Assembly (NCBI GenBank): GCA_004794655.1
Contig: SMMW01000032.1
Coordinates: forward strand, 620,001-684,000
Source of the DNA: Marisa cornuarietis
Lineage: Eukaryota; Mollusca; Gastropoda; Architaenioglossa; Ampullariidae
Direction: 5' to 3'
Length of the DNA stretch: 64,000 nt
This document shows, in pieces, positions 1 to 11,827 of this stretch. Numbering within the stretch: the first letter of the stretch is position 1; each line of letters opens with the position of its first letter. The notes below the pieces were generated by a model. The model was not told the origin of the DNA. It did not search any database and worked only from the letters and a program-made list of their open reading frames with translations. Made by a program: the position numbers and the translations under genes.

Positions 1-143
1 GTCTTGCCCCAAAACAAACCAGATTTTCGTAACCATAATAACTGATAATTGTATCAGTTTTGGAGCAGAATACCAAAGGTAAATGAAGTTAGTTTACCGT
101 CTGCGCTTTTCCTGCAAGGAATAAAGGTAAGGTAAGGTAAAGG

Positions 144-400
144 TCATCCCATAACCTGTTCAGGTGGTTGGGTAGTAAGGTGTTAGAGACCCCACTTTCC
201 TCGGGGCCAGCTTTTACATGAGGGTGGTGCCAATCTCCTCTCCCTCGCTGCCTTACCTTCCCCAACCCTCTACAGAGTCAGGTACCCATTCCCGTCAGCT
301 GGGTCGACTGGGGGAAGTTTGCTGCGCTTATCGGGAATTGAACCAGCGCGCTACCAGTTCGGAAGCCAGCGCTCTAACCACTCGGCCATCCGCTTCCCAA
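144..400 (-). mobile_element. tRNA-derived SINE, family A
   Basis: On the minus strand the element begins near 400 with a tRNA Ser/Leu-like head. Box A is TGGCCGAGTGG (near 388-378) and box B is GGTTCAATTCC (near 345-335), the two RNA polymerase III internal promoter boxes. The body contains GGTACCTGACTC and a GGCACCACCCT segment. Related sequence recurs near 24.03-24.27, 45.6-45.7 and 56.0-56.1 kb, showing it is dispersed. The flanking GGTAA repeats near 120-140 may be its 3' tail. Confidence 0.75.
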
Positions 401-1635
401 GAAATAGGAACTGTGTATAGCATCCCTAGCAAACAGGTCACCAGTTTCAGCACTGAGTGTGTGGAACAGATCGAGGACCACATTTACATATTCCAGAGAA
501 GACATTTCAGTTTGGGAGTGATTTCCCGTGCGCAGCTTCGGGGGAGCACAGAAATATCCTAATTAAGTCGGCAGTGAAAGCAACCCCCCCCCCCACAGCC
601 ACCAACGACTGTGGGCCCGCAGCTCAAACTAAAACACAAACATGTTCCAATCCACAGACGACTAACCACATTGTAAGGCTTTTCACGCATTAAATCCAGG
701 TAATTATTTAATATTTAACAATCAATATCCAGCGATCCTGGAGAGAAAGTCTCTAACACGACCTCAGAGAACGAAAAAAAGAAACGAGGGAGGAAATGGG
801 AGACACGTGAATGAGCAAATCGTCATTATCGTGCAATTTCTTCTGGATATTAAGGGAGAGAGATTCAGCTAGCCCTATTATTTGGCTGAAGTCGATAACT
901 CTTATGTCTGACATTTAAGTTATACTTTATTAGCGCAGTCGTGACTCTGTCTGCTTTTGATAAAGAAAACGATTTGCGAATCTGTGAACTGCGAGTACAT
1001 AAGTACATGTATATACACACATTAAACAGGCAAATAGATACATATTATGTCGCATGTAGTTATAAATAATGAAGTTTTCTGAAGGCAATGTTGTAATAAT
1101 GATGATTCCGTCTGGAGGCAGAAAACTTCGGGAAGACACTTTGACTTGTTTATTTATTTTGAGGATCATGAAGCCGTGGATCGCCATCTCCCCCTCGTGA
1201 AAAGTGGACCACGTGACTAGTAAAGTTGGCGTCGCTGACCCCCACTTGATATGAGATTTATTGTAGGTTCAGCGTATGTAGAAAAAAACTAACCAACGAT
1301 GTCGTATTGTCGATGATGGACTTCTAAGTATGCGAACTGCAGCAGATGTAGTCATCCATGAGCATCAGTGTAATGGTGAGATAAAGAAACACGCTCCGTT
1401 GGTGTTCTCTTGTTCACAAAATAAATTTCAGCTTTAAAAAAAAATTAGCGATGTACCTCTTCTTAGTTGTGGCTTCCTGTAATTGTTTTCGCTGATTATT
1501 TTATTTGTTTATCATCAAGTTCAGCGACTTTTTTTAAAGAGCTTTTTTGCAAGCATCTCTCATCTGCGTTTACTGCAGAGGATAAGTCATTGCCGTATCG
1601 ATCTGTCTAATTATTTTTGTCTGAGAATTGCGTTC
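401..1635. other. No gene seen
   Basis: AT-rich sequence with short open frames only. No splice-bounded coding segment, RNA gene or dispersed repeat is recognised. Confidence 0.5.
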
Positions 1636-1639
1636 AGCG

Positions 1640-1900
1640 AAGATCGATGAGGCCCGAAGCCAGCAGTCAAGCGCGGTGAGTTACCTCCCCTCAAGCGGGG
1701 GATGGCGCTCGCCCACTCTCCTTTACAACGACGTCACTTCCGCCGCCAGCCCGCGAGGAGCGTCTGCCGGCATTATTCGTCACTTCCCGCGGCGTGCGAA
1801 AGCGCGCGCGAGTGGATTTCTGGCCGGTCCTGTGGCTGACACACAGCGCGCGAAGCTGTTCCAGTTCCAGGACAGGGCGAACCGATTTTGATGTAAGCGC
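1640..1900. promoter_or_regulatory. CpG-rich promoter-like block
   Basis: A high CpG stretch with GACGTCACTTCCGCC (CRE/ETS-like, near 1730) and a donor-like GCG|GTGAGT at 1674-1679. It could be a promoter with a first exon on the plus strand, but no downstream coding exon is recognised. Confidence 0.3.
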
Positions 1901-2859
1901 TATTTTCTGTTGGCACTGGGCTCAGCAAACCTTCCACACCACCCCCACCGCCGAGAAAAAGCGCGGAACAAGACGGTTCGTTCTATGGTGATGCTCTTGA
2001 GACTGACTTTCCCATTTAAGCCCATTTTGCCCCATTTTGCCGACATCAAAGCGAATAAACACGATAAGGAAAAACAAAAAAAAGAAGTTATTTCCCCACA
2101 AGCGTTCTGTAAGTTTTCTTAAGCGCACGAACGCACCCACGCACGCATTTATTTATTCATTCACTCACTCGATGTCCTACAATGCAATTCTTCCTGCAAA
2201 TCCATCGCCTGACGCGAGTGCGCGAAGACCAACAAAGCCTCCGTCTCCAAAAGAGCTCTCCATCGATGGCAAGATTGGTCCACCTGTCGAATCGATGACC
2301 CACTCGGCGTCACTGGGTACTGCACAGGGGTTGAAGACCCAGGGCTGCATCTTGAGCTTTAGGCCCGCCTTTCCTACTCCGGGGCTGACCAAAGGGCGGG
2401 CACTCAGACAGTCTGAGAGGCAGATGAGCGCCTCGCGACTTGAGCGACCCCAGGGACTGAGGCAATGGGTGAAGAACGGCCACTCTTCATCGCACGTGAC
2501 ATGAGGGATGGGGTGAGAGGATAGTGCCCGTTATGTAATAAGGTTCTCCTATGAGTTTATGTGTGCATGTGCAAGCATGTGTGAGTGCGTAGCGTGTGTG
2601 TTGACACTTTGTAAATAGTATTTGTGTACTAAATAGTCATTACTATATAATATTCCAGAAGAGGATACGGCAAGCTCCTGTTCCATCGCCCCAGACCTCA
2701 TCCAAGGTACCCTACTCCTTATTAGAGTACCCGTGTTTAACCGCTGGGTGGTGCTTCCAAAACACAAGTCTTCACACGAATGCCTGCAGCCGCCAAACTC
2801 ACAAACACAACCAACAGGTGGCGTTTTAAACATGGCACGTGATAGGAGACAAACCTAGG

Positions 2860-3085
2860 GCATGAGGCGTCGTACGTCACTTCCTCTCGCGAGACAACGC
2901 GCGCTCTGGCGGCGGCCCGGACTACGGGCACTGACGTCACTGACTTGGAGGAAGTTGGAAGCTTTGACAGTTTCGGTCGATGTGCCAGACACGAGAACTT
3001 TCTCAGCACTAGCGACGCTTCTCGGGAAGAATATCGAGTCCCTCCGTGTCCCGTTAGTCAAAGACCGAAGATCAAAAGACACATG
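2860..3085. promoter_or_regulatory. CpG-rich promoter-like block with TCTCGCGAGA and CRE
   Basis: The palindrome TCTCGCGAGA (2885-2894), a known core element of many animal CpG promoters, sits next to TACGTCACTTCC (CRE half-site plus ETS-like) and a full CRE TGACGTCA (2932-2939). CpG density is far above the flanks. No gene is recognised on either side, so the target is unknown. Confidence 0.45.
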
Positions 3086-3451
3086 AGACAAAGCTGGCCG
3101 CCATAGGTGAATCGAGGAAACATTCGGCAGATGAAAAGAATCGGTTCGTGATAACAAAAATAAACTATAGCAGAAACTCAAGGTAGAAAATTGTACGTTG
3201 TGAGTAATATTAGATAGCAAACAAAGGACCACACCCACAGAAATTAACAATGTTTGGAAATGTCGGAGGGTTTACGAATGGCCATGAAAGTATAACCGCA
3301 GTTTCGGGAACATTCCGACACGTGGTTACATAGACGTGTACATACAGAAGAGAAACAGACCTGTGAAAACGAGTCTTCAGTCAGATGAGCATGTAAGTTA
3401 TAATTGAATGAATGTCAAGTGATGATGAAATAAATACAATGTCAATGCAAG

Positions 3452-3645
3452 CATGAAAGCCGAGTCAGGCTACATTATGGCAAAGCAGCCAGCTCTGTAA
3501 AGAGATGTAACACGCAGAGAAAAAACAGTGTGCCTGAGACGAGATGTGAACCCAGGACAGCCACTGTATTGGTGCCAGCACGAAGAGACAAGCCAGCAAT
3601 TAGAAGTAAATGAATGTCGATTCATGCAGTATTTCACTAAGAACG
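3452..3645 (-). mobile_element. tRNA-derived SINE, family B
   Basis: It matches the copy at 48.06-48.23 kb over about 150 nt. Shared blocks on the plus strand are GGCAAAGCAGCCAGCTCTGT, ACACGCAGAGAAA, GAGACGAGATGTGAACCCAG and CACTGTATTGGTG. The head lies to the right, so the element reads on the minus strand; box B is GGGTTCACATCTCG. The box A end is degraded. Confidence 0.6.
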
Positions 3646-3649
3646 TGGC

Positions 3650-5570
3650 TGATTGATGCCGAATATAGTCCTACTAATACACCAGGAGGAGCTTCAAGAG
3701 CATTTGCACCTTCTGTTCAATAATAAAAAGTCCATAAGTCCATGTCCTGAAAGGAGACACAAACTCAGAAACTCTATAACCATCTTTAGTTCCAAACTGA
3801 GTGCGTGTTTATGTATGTATGTATGTGTGTGTGTGTGTGTGTGTGTGTTCGTGCGTGCGTGCTTCTGAAAAGTGAAAGAGAAGGCGGGGGGGGGGAGGAG
3901 AGATAAAAAAAATTCCATTTGTGATAAAATGAAGGAGGAAAGAAGATTGCAAGGAAGTGTAGGCACCACAGTCATATCTTTCCTGCGGATATATCATATC
4001 AATGCACAGGCGCTGAGTTTTTGACTGGATAATGAACTCAAAAAATAGAGATGAACCAGTTAGTACAAATTATCGCCCCCAGGGGAGGAAAAAGAGAGAC
4101 GAGACCGAGTTCGATCTCCAAGCCGGGAATCCTTGTGAGAGCTGTAATTAGGATGGAGAGAGCGTTGCACAGACATCAAAACTCGCCATCTTGGCTGTCT
4201 TCTCACACAGTGGTGGAGGTTGGAGGGAGAGACCTCCCCAAGACATCCCCAGGAGATTCTCTCCCCAGATGTATGTTAGCCGCCACGTTTTTCCTGTCTG
4301 CGATTTCCTGATTCGAAAACCTAAGGAGAAGTTGGAGAATAAAAATTTATATCTGGGGATCACATGATAGGAATGAGTCATAAACGAGTGTGTGTGGTTT
4401 GTTTTATAGGTTGTCACAGTCACTCCCTTCCTCGCCACTGGCACCATCATCTCCTAACTGTTCTCTCTCATGTTGCAGGGGTGAGAGACTGCTTGCTGAC
4501 ACGGGGAGGAGAATACAGGTATTCGAGAACAGGTGCCAGCAAAGTCCCCCTAAACCAGCACAGCCTCGTCAATTTGCACATCTCAATAAATAAATAAATA
4601 AAATTAACTCATATTTATACACGTCTTTGATTTTCGATTCAAAGAATTAATCAATTTCTTGAATTACAATGATACATAGTACAAACACAATTGTCTGGGA
4701 ATTTTTGTCAGTGTAAGGGAGTTCGAAAAGGACATGACATGAAAGTGAGAAAACTGAAAATGAATATAATCAACACTTAGAAAAGTGAGTAGTTTAAAAA
4801 AAAGCACGAAATAGTGAAAACGGAATGGTCAACAGTTAGGCAGGCAGTACTTTTATGGTGAGATACAACAAGATTGATCAGACTCACGAAAGGGGTTTCT
4901 CGTCAAAAATTTGATGATGAAAAAGACGATTAGAAATTACCCGAAAAAAGTACTTTAGAGACTTTTTAACAATGCGAGTAGTGCAGGGCATAATAGGTGT
5001 TTTGCAGAGTTAAAATCTGCTGAAATCCCATTCGTGATTTTTGTCAATATATATATATATATTCCACTCTCCACCCTGGTGCAGGAGAGCACTTGTCCCA
5101 CAAGTCAGCGCAAATTACGGGCCGCTGTAGGCGCTAACTGTATTGAGAAATAAAAAATGCACTCAGATATAAGAGCACTGGCCAGTCCTGTAGGATTCAA
5201 TTAGTCTTGGACTCGAAGCAAAGTCAGCTTTTCGCTATATTTCATCGCCTAATGCATTGCACTTACTGCCTAGAAAAAATACAACAGGCCCGTTTTAGCA
5301 GCCGTCCTCATCATCGTCGTCGTCGTCGTCGCCATCATCATCATCATCATCATGATCGGATTTATTTATTCAGTGACAATGCGTTATGCTAGTCATCGGT
5401 GATGGGTGGTGGCAGATCTGAATAGTAAACACCACCTCCCCCAACACCACCTGCCTGCTACTTTTTAACATGAAGCTGTGATTGTTTTAGTTTGTATTTT
5501 TGTTATCTGACTTAGTTTTTGTGAATAAGTTTTACATGTGTGTTTCGGCAAATAGCAACTGTTTAAACAA
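3650..5570. other. No gene seen
   Basis: It holds a (GT)n near 3826-3848, an AT-rich segment at 4590-5080 and a (CGT)n/(CAT)n run near 5312-5352. Open frames are short and without family features. Confidence 0.5.
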
Positions 5571-5580
5571 ATAGCCATCT

Positions 5581-5675
5581 CCAACCAACCAACCAACCAA
5601 CCAACCAACCAACCAACCAACCAACCAACCAACCAACCAACCAACCAACCAACCAACCAACCAACCAACCAAAAC

Positions 5676-5704
<29 letters not shown>
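5581..5704. repeat. (CCAA)n then (GAAA)n microsatellites
   Basis: About 23 perfect CCAA units (5581-5672) are followed at once by about six GAAA units (5678-5704). The open frames over it (poly-Gly/Trp/Leu/Val on the minus strand) are artefacts of the repeat. Confidence 0.95.
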
Positions 5705-5706
<2 letters not shown>

Positions 5707-6420
5707 ACTGGTGACAACTATTCGTTAAAAAAAAACAATGCAAGAAGTGTTAGTGCTAAGTAATGTGGACATTTCTTCCTTTTTTTTTCAAGTAAACAAT
5801 TTTACAAGTGGAAAGTGACAAATATCAAAGTAGAGGGTGTAAATAATAAGGTCAGAAAGGGTTAACTATAAACAATTTTCCTTGTCATAAATTTTTTAAT
5901 CACGTGTTAAAAATTATTCGCAAAGAAGCCTGGGAACATCGCACACTTATGATTAAAATAGTTAAAGAAGGAAAAAAACCTTAAAAGAGACTAAATATAG
6001 CCTTGCCCTGTAAAGGTCGGTCCAAAGGAATTAGCATCTCCATAAAAATGTACTTACCGAAGCTTCGTGTCTCAGTAATTTCCTGCCTTCGTTGTCTTGT
6101 TCTGATTTTTATTTCTCACTTCCCGCTGTCTTCCTCATTTGCTCATTCTCTCACCGACCCCACTCCTCTCTTATCGATTTATTTCTGTGTCAGCAGGTTC
6201 CAGAATTATCCCGCATTTTTGCCAGTCATTGGTCGGTTACAAATTTGAATACAAAATTTATTTTTAGGTATTGTGTCGGTGGGTGTCGAGGAGTAAATAA
6301 CGGCTTGTCAAAAAATGATGCTGTGGAGGGGGGGGGAGGAGGAAAAGGGAGATACACTGTAATGAGGACGTTAACAAACAAAAAGAGAGGAAGCAGAGAA
6401 GAAATAAATCACAATATAGA

Positions 6421-6530
6421 ATGCAGAATGAGAGAGCCAGAGCTCTAACTACTCGGCTACCCGCCTCCACAGGCCGAGTGTTATGGTCCACGAATGAGGG
6501 CGAGGGTTCCAATCCCACTTCTGACACACC
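6421..6530. mobile_element. Two SINE heads arranged head to head
   Basis: On the minus strand GTAGCCGAGTAGTTAGAGC (about 6460-6440) is a box A of the family A type. Immediately to its right on the plus strand GGCCGAGTGTTATGG is a second box A-like sequence, followed by the box B-like GGGTTCCAATCCC near 6509. The two tRNA-like heads point away from each other from about 6470. Confidence 0.45.
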
Positions 6531-8079
6531 AATGCATACAAAGACAAAACCCACGCACATAAAAAAAGTCAATGCCCCACATACATGGAATAGAGGGTGG
6601 GACAAGTGACAGCCAACATTTGTTGACAGTTTTTGTCGGAAAAGTCGAATCTTAAAGACTTGAAACCTAAAAGCTGGTATTTTACGAAATGATGATGGCA
6701 TGACTTTGCAGACAATGGGAACCGGAGAAAGCCAAAAAAAAAAAAAAAAAAAGAAAGGGAAAAGAAAAAAATTAGCGGCGGCTGAGCTGGTCCCGTCTGA
6801 TACACATGTCGCTCGGAAACACAAGCTGTTCACAGCTTAAGCGCAACAGACGATCCTTCCTTCTCGGGTCATCGACTGAAACGGAAAGAGGTACGCCGAC
6901 TGCATGCTGGGTAAGTGTAACAGACCCACAACAGCCCATCACAAACTAGCAAAATACGAATGTACAATAAACAAATATTCATTTTTCCAGTCTCGTGCTG
7001 TATCTCAACAGTACTTACATCGCCTCATCTTGCCTCAGGCCAAGGAGGAATATGTCGAGATGAAAGTAACCTCTTCATTTTTCTTTCTCCACGTGACGAC
7101 GAGGGCAAAGAGTCTGTTTTGAACGCTAGTGCCCTACAGGCGAAAATTTTGGGTCAGCCGCCTACTTTGGTTTTAAAAAAATACTAGTCGCAATCAATAG
7201 ATGGTCACCGCCATCGTAGGGACCCCTAGGCCTCGATGAAGGCATCCCTTTATAGTGGTTTCTCCCGACTCCTCCCCAGCAGTAGGGGCTCATCAACTTG
7301 CCGCTCTCGCCTGATATGCATACATTTTGCTGAGGAAAAGGAGAAACCCATTTATCTCTACCTTCCAATTTTCCCAACTGACACATACTGCCATCGCCGA
7401 TGTCTACAAATAACTCCAAGCCAGTGGACGCATCATGGGACAGGGGAAGACCACTCTGTCCCATCTTCAGGTTCTCCAGGAGTTACCCCCTCCTGGGCCA
7501 TCCAGGCGTTTGGGCGTCGAGCAAAGGGAGATGATTGGATTTGAGAGGTGAAGTTAATTTCCTGGACACACACAGCCGCAAAGGACTTTGTGGTCACCCG
7601 AAGGACATAACTCTATCAGATCGACCAAAGGCCAGCGAAAAGACTTGGTGTGGCTGGAGGAACTTCTGCTGTCGATAAAGACCACTTGAAACCCACAACT
7701 TGGACACCCAACTTGCGGCCATGTGTCGTGAATCAGGAGGAGGAACGGACTGGCACATCGCGGAAAAAAGTATCTGACAGTGCTCAGCTTTACCTCTACG
7801 ATTATGATATACGATTTGAAACAGAACTTCTCTTTTCATGAGAAACCGATGTGTTGACATGCCATGAACTCAAAGGTGACCAGGAAAGTGAGGGGAAAGT
7901 GTGTTGGCAATAGTGACATACGTGCACACACACACACACACGGGCGCGCGCAGTAGACACGCACACACACACACACCGATAATAGAGTTAATGGCATGTC
8001 TGAGGCAGCAAAGTGCCGAACGGAACTCTACGGCCAAATGCGTAGCGAGGGCCGATTGCCTACAGCCAGACAGTCAGTG

Positions 8080-8200
8080 GGTCTGGTGACGTCACTAGGG
8101 TCCGTAAACTCGAGGCACGACACTCACCCGACGCGTGATCCCCTCCCAGCGGCGCCACTTTGACTTTCCCCGCCTCCTGCAACTCGTCTCACTAATCGCA
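8080..8200. promoter_or_regulatory. CRE and GC-rich promoter-like segment
   Basis: It holds a perfect CRE TGACGTCA (8087-8094), followed by CpG-rich sequence with GCGGCGCC and CCCCGCCTCC. No coding exon is found nearby. Confidence 0.3.
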
Positions 8201-8619
8201 CCTTCTTCTGGATTCTTGCTGCCTGAGCTCGCACGTATTTTTTTCATTTTGTGAACCCTCGTTTTCTAGCTCGGATGGAGATTGTGTGTCAAGAAACTGT
8301 AACGTTTCATATTTTTTCGCCACTCTATTGGTGACTTTTTTTTAACAGAGATATGTGCATTTTCCGCTCCACTTTTCCAGCCTGGCCCCCGCCCTCTCCT
8401 AACTTCCGACCTCCTCCCCTCCCCGACATGTAGACATGTCACAGCCTGTTCTCCCCTCTTGTCCACCCCCACCCCCCCAACACATAGAGGAAATTTCAGA
8501 CACGTGTTCACTCACTTCAATGCACTGCTTGCCCGACACTCCAAGTCGACAGGAGGTTAGTGAAGCGCACGTTGCCAGCGGGTGGGACCAAAGTCTCCTC
8601 TTGTTTTCCTCTCTCGGCG

Positions 8620-8705
8620 ATGATAACAAGACCCGCGGTGGCGCAGTGGATTTTTACCTGGCATTCAACGCGGAAACCTTCACGTTTGAGATTTGTCAAT
8701 GGCGT
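8620..8705 (+). mobile_element. Possible degraded SINE family B head
   Basis: CCCGCGGTGGCGCAGTGG on the plus strand is a near-perfect box A of the family B type, and CACGTTTGAGATTTG about 45 nt later could be a decayed box B. No matching body follows. Confidence 0.3.
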
Positions 8706-9595
8706 AGGAACCAGGAAGTCAACCGGCTCCCAGAAAAGATACCGAGAGAACAAGAATGTGAACTCGTTCACCCTCAGGAGTTTTTCCCTTTCCCTTCCCC
8801 TTTCCCCAGCAAAGCTGTACATCTTCCTACGCCACTGTTGGTGTTCATCCTGTAAAGTGTGGCGATGTGTGTGTGTGTGCGTGTGGTTGTAAGCTACAAT
8901 CACCTACACGGTTTGTCGGACCCTGACCAAATTGTGCTGAAATATATTTTTCCCTGCGGGAAAATCATAGACTATGTTTGGCTCGTGTAATTTTTTCCGG
9001 AGAATCTTTATTTCGACTTTTATTTTCTACTTGATGTTATCCGGGGTCCCGAAATATGAAAAAGAATTTACTAGGCAGATGGAATATTGACACTGGCGTC
9101 ATTTTAAAGGGTACCCTTTGAGAAAGAGAGATAGAAACCGTTGCAATGTTTATCTTTAATTTACCAGAAACAAACGGTGGCGCCCCCCCTCCACCATCTT
9201 TGCCAATATCGGACAGAAGAATAACCCGAACCGTCTTTAACTTTCAAAGCAACTGTTCACTCAGTCACGTGCCACGATGTTCTGGGTGCCTTGTGTATGA
9301 ACGCGCGTCTCCGGGTAGCACAAGATGATCTACTCCCCTTAATCAAAGCCATCTACACTCTACAGTGCTCACCAGGTGACACTTCACACAAAGTCTTCCC
9401 CTACAATGGACGTGTGTTCTTCAGAAGGTCAGGATCAATGTCTCCTGCAAAAGGTTTTGTGTCACGTGACTGGGTAAACCTGTACGCAAGCACATCTGGC
9501 CGACTACAAATAAAGTGTCTTCTAGAATTGTCAGTTGCCAAGGAAGCTGTATATTGCACGCGCTGTTCTTTGCCTTTTACAGGCTTTATTCTCAG

Positions 9596-9942
9596 TCTTT
9601 CTGACAAGTTATTGTTTCTTGCAAGTTATTGTCCTCTTTCTGACAAGTTATTGTTCTCTTTCTTACAAGTTATTGTTCTCTTTCTTACAAGTTATTGTCC
9701 TCTTTCTTACATGTTATTGTTCTCTTTCTTACAAGTTGTTGTTCTCTTACAAGTTATTGTCCTCTTTCTTACAAGTTATTGTCCTCTTTCTCACATGTTA
9801 TTGTTCTCTTTCTTACAAGTTGTTGTTCTCTTACAAGTTATTGTTCTCTTTCTTACAAGTTATTGTTCTCTTTCTTACAAGTTATTGTCATCTTTCTTAC
9901 AAGTTATTGTTCTCTTTCTTACAAGTTATTGTTCTCTTTCGG
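9596..9942. repeat. 22-bp minisatellite (TTATTGTTCTCTTTCTTACAAG)
   Basis: About 15 units of a 22-bp sequence that combines TTATTGTTCTCT and TTCTTACAAG, with shortened 17-bp units. The pair 9710-9760 and 9795-9845 shows a higher-order unit of about 84 bp. The long plus-strand open frames here come from the repeat. Confidence 0.9.
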
Positions 9943-11529
9943 GTGGATGATAATTTTCAAACCGTTCTGATGTATTGTGCAAATTCCTCTCGTTGTCATC
10001 AAAGACAAACACCTGCCATCTACAATACCCTCGTTCCAGTGTTATCAGATATGTAGAGATGTTAAAAAGTAAAACATGTTTGTGGTACAATTAATTGAAA
10101 ATATCGTTATCATGATAACATTTCTGAATACTTCGTGGACTAAAGAGTAAGTTTGTCCCGGACTTTTTATGAGCAACATTTATTCCTTGATTAAAGATTA
10201 TATACCAACAACTTACATAGAGGTTGCACGATGCTCGGTCTGTGCAAGAGATTGATGGTTGTGCATTTTCATGGAATTTGTGAGCAGCAGTCACACTGCC
10301 GTTGTAATGACAACCTCTTGCAAAACGTTTTATTAACGTTTTTAGCTTTAGAAAAAATGTGGGATTACGAAACAGGCCACGTGCCTGAGTGTCTTTTATG
10401 GAACAAAGTTTGATGTAGAAACATTAGGATGAGACCGCACTTTAGCTTGAAAGTTGCTTGAAAATAAAGCTGAACTCGGTTTGTTTTCTGCTGTTGAAAC
10501 TTCTTCCTTCATGCAACTTGCTTGAAGACAGAGGGAGAGAAAGCGAATCATTGAAACAACTCTCTCCCCAGTTGAAAGCTTCCCGAAAGCTCGCTTCCGG
10601 TGAAAAGGTTTTCACTCTCTATTATTGTGCAGTGAGTGAGCGAACTCGTCGATAACTTAATCACGGAATTCCATAAACCAGTGCATTTTTCGACTTATCG
10701 ATAGTCTGCAATGCTCTGAGGGGCTTGCAAAATTTTGCCAGACCACCTCCCTTCGCCCAACTCCGGCTCGTCTACAGGAAAAATCGATCGACTTAATCAC
10801 CCACCCGGCATCTAGACCACCCGTATCTAGCGAAGCAATTACTGAAAATCGGTACAAAGTGCAGGGGGTGCAATATATGCTGCAATGGTGGTGGTGGTGG
10901 TGGGGGGGCGACGGTTGGGGGGAGAAGAGAAAACAGTTTAGATAATAACGACCTACTGCTGTCACGCGCAAACCAAAACCGGATGTGACGTCCCGAGCAG
11001 ACCTCGATCATTGTCATGTTAAATGTTTTAATAATAAAGCTGTAATAATACAAGTAAGGGGTAGAACTCGATCATGTGCTTGCTCTTAAGGTGTGTTTAA
11101 CGTCTTCACAAACATTTTCGGGCTAACACTTCCACAACTTCCATGCTTTTAAACTTGAAAACTAAAATTAAATCGTAAACAAAGAGAAACAAAATAAATT
11201 AACAAAACAAACCTACAAGTAACCCAAGCAAAGCAAAAAGAATTTTTGTCATCATTTCGCGCGATGTGTTCTCTCGATGTCGACAGGTTAAAATGCCAGA
11301 ACAATGTCTTCCTTGACGATCATATCGCTTGCAGTTTCCAAGTTTTGTCTGAGCGGACCAAGGCCTGTCACTTTAGAAAACCAATCTGGCATCAAAGGTG
11401 CCGAGGATGCTGATTCGTGATGAGGGGATGAATGGTGCTTATGCCTTTGAGTACAGCTAATCAGGACTTAGCGGGAGCTGAACCGAAATACCACAAGTAT
11501 GGACACGAAACAGACTGAAACACACACTT

Positions 11530-11557
11530 GCACACACACACACACACACACACACAC
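11530..11557. repeat. (CA)n microsatellite
   Basis: A short perfect dinucleotide run; a second run lies 200 bases to the right. Confidence 0.9.
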
Positions 11558-11764
11558 TGACAAGACATAGAGCTCATAAAGATAACAAACTTTCTTGCTC
11601 TCTCACATCTGTACCTCTATTTACAACCTCCCTTCTCCCCCTCCTCCCCCCCCCACACATACATACTCGTATGACAAACTCTACCCCCTTGGGCCACACT
11701 CATAGGCAACGGTACACAGCAGATTAAGATTCACAAAGAACATTCAGACACGTACATACACTGA

Positions 11765-11766
<2 letters not shown>

Positions 11767-11825
<59 letters not shown>
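11767..11825. repeat. (CA)n microsatellite
   Basis: About 29 uninterrupted CA units. Confidence 0.95.

Positions 11826-11827
<2 letters not shown>

Larger units (their letters stand above)
6600..9590. other. No certain gene; scattered open frames
   Basis: It contains a poly-A run (6734-6752), (CA)n (7925-7975), the CRE block at 8.08 kb and the possible SINE head at 8.62 kb. Around 9290-9580 both strands are open for more than 60 codons with mixed composition. I could not choose a strand and recognise no domain. Confidence 0.4.

Noticed and set aside
335..400. Functional tRNA gene
   Set aside because: Box A and B are present but the acceptor stem does not pair well and the sequence continues into a dispersed body, so it is a SINE head.
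5465..5743. Gly-Trp-Leu-Val repeat protein
   Set aside because: It is a translation of (CCAA)n.
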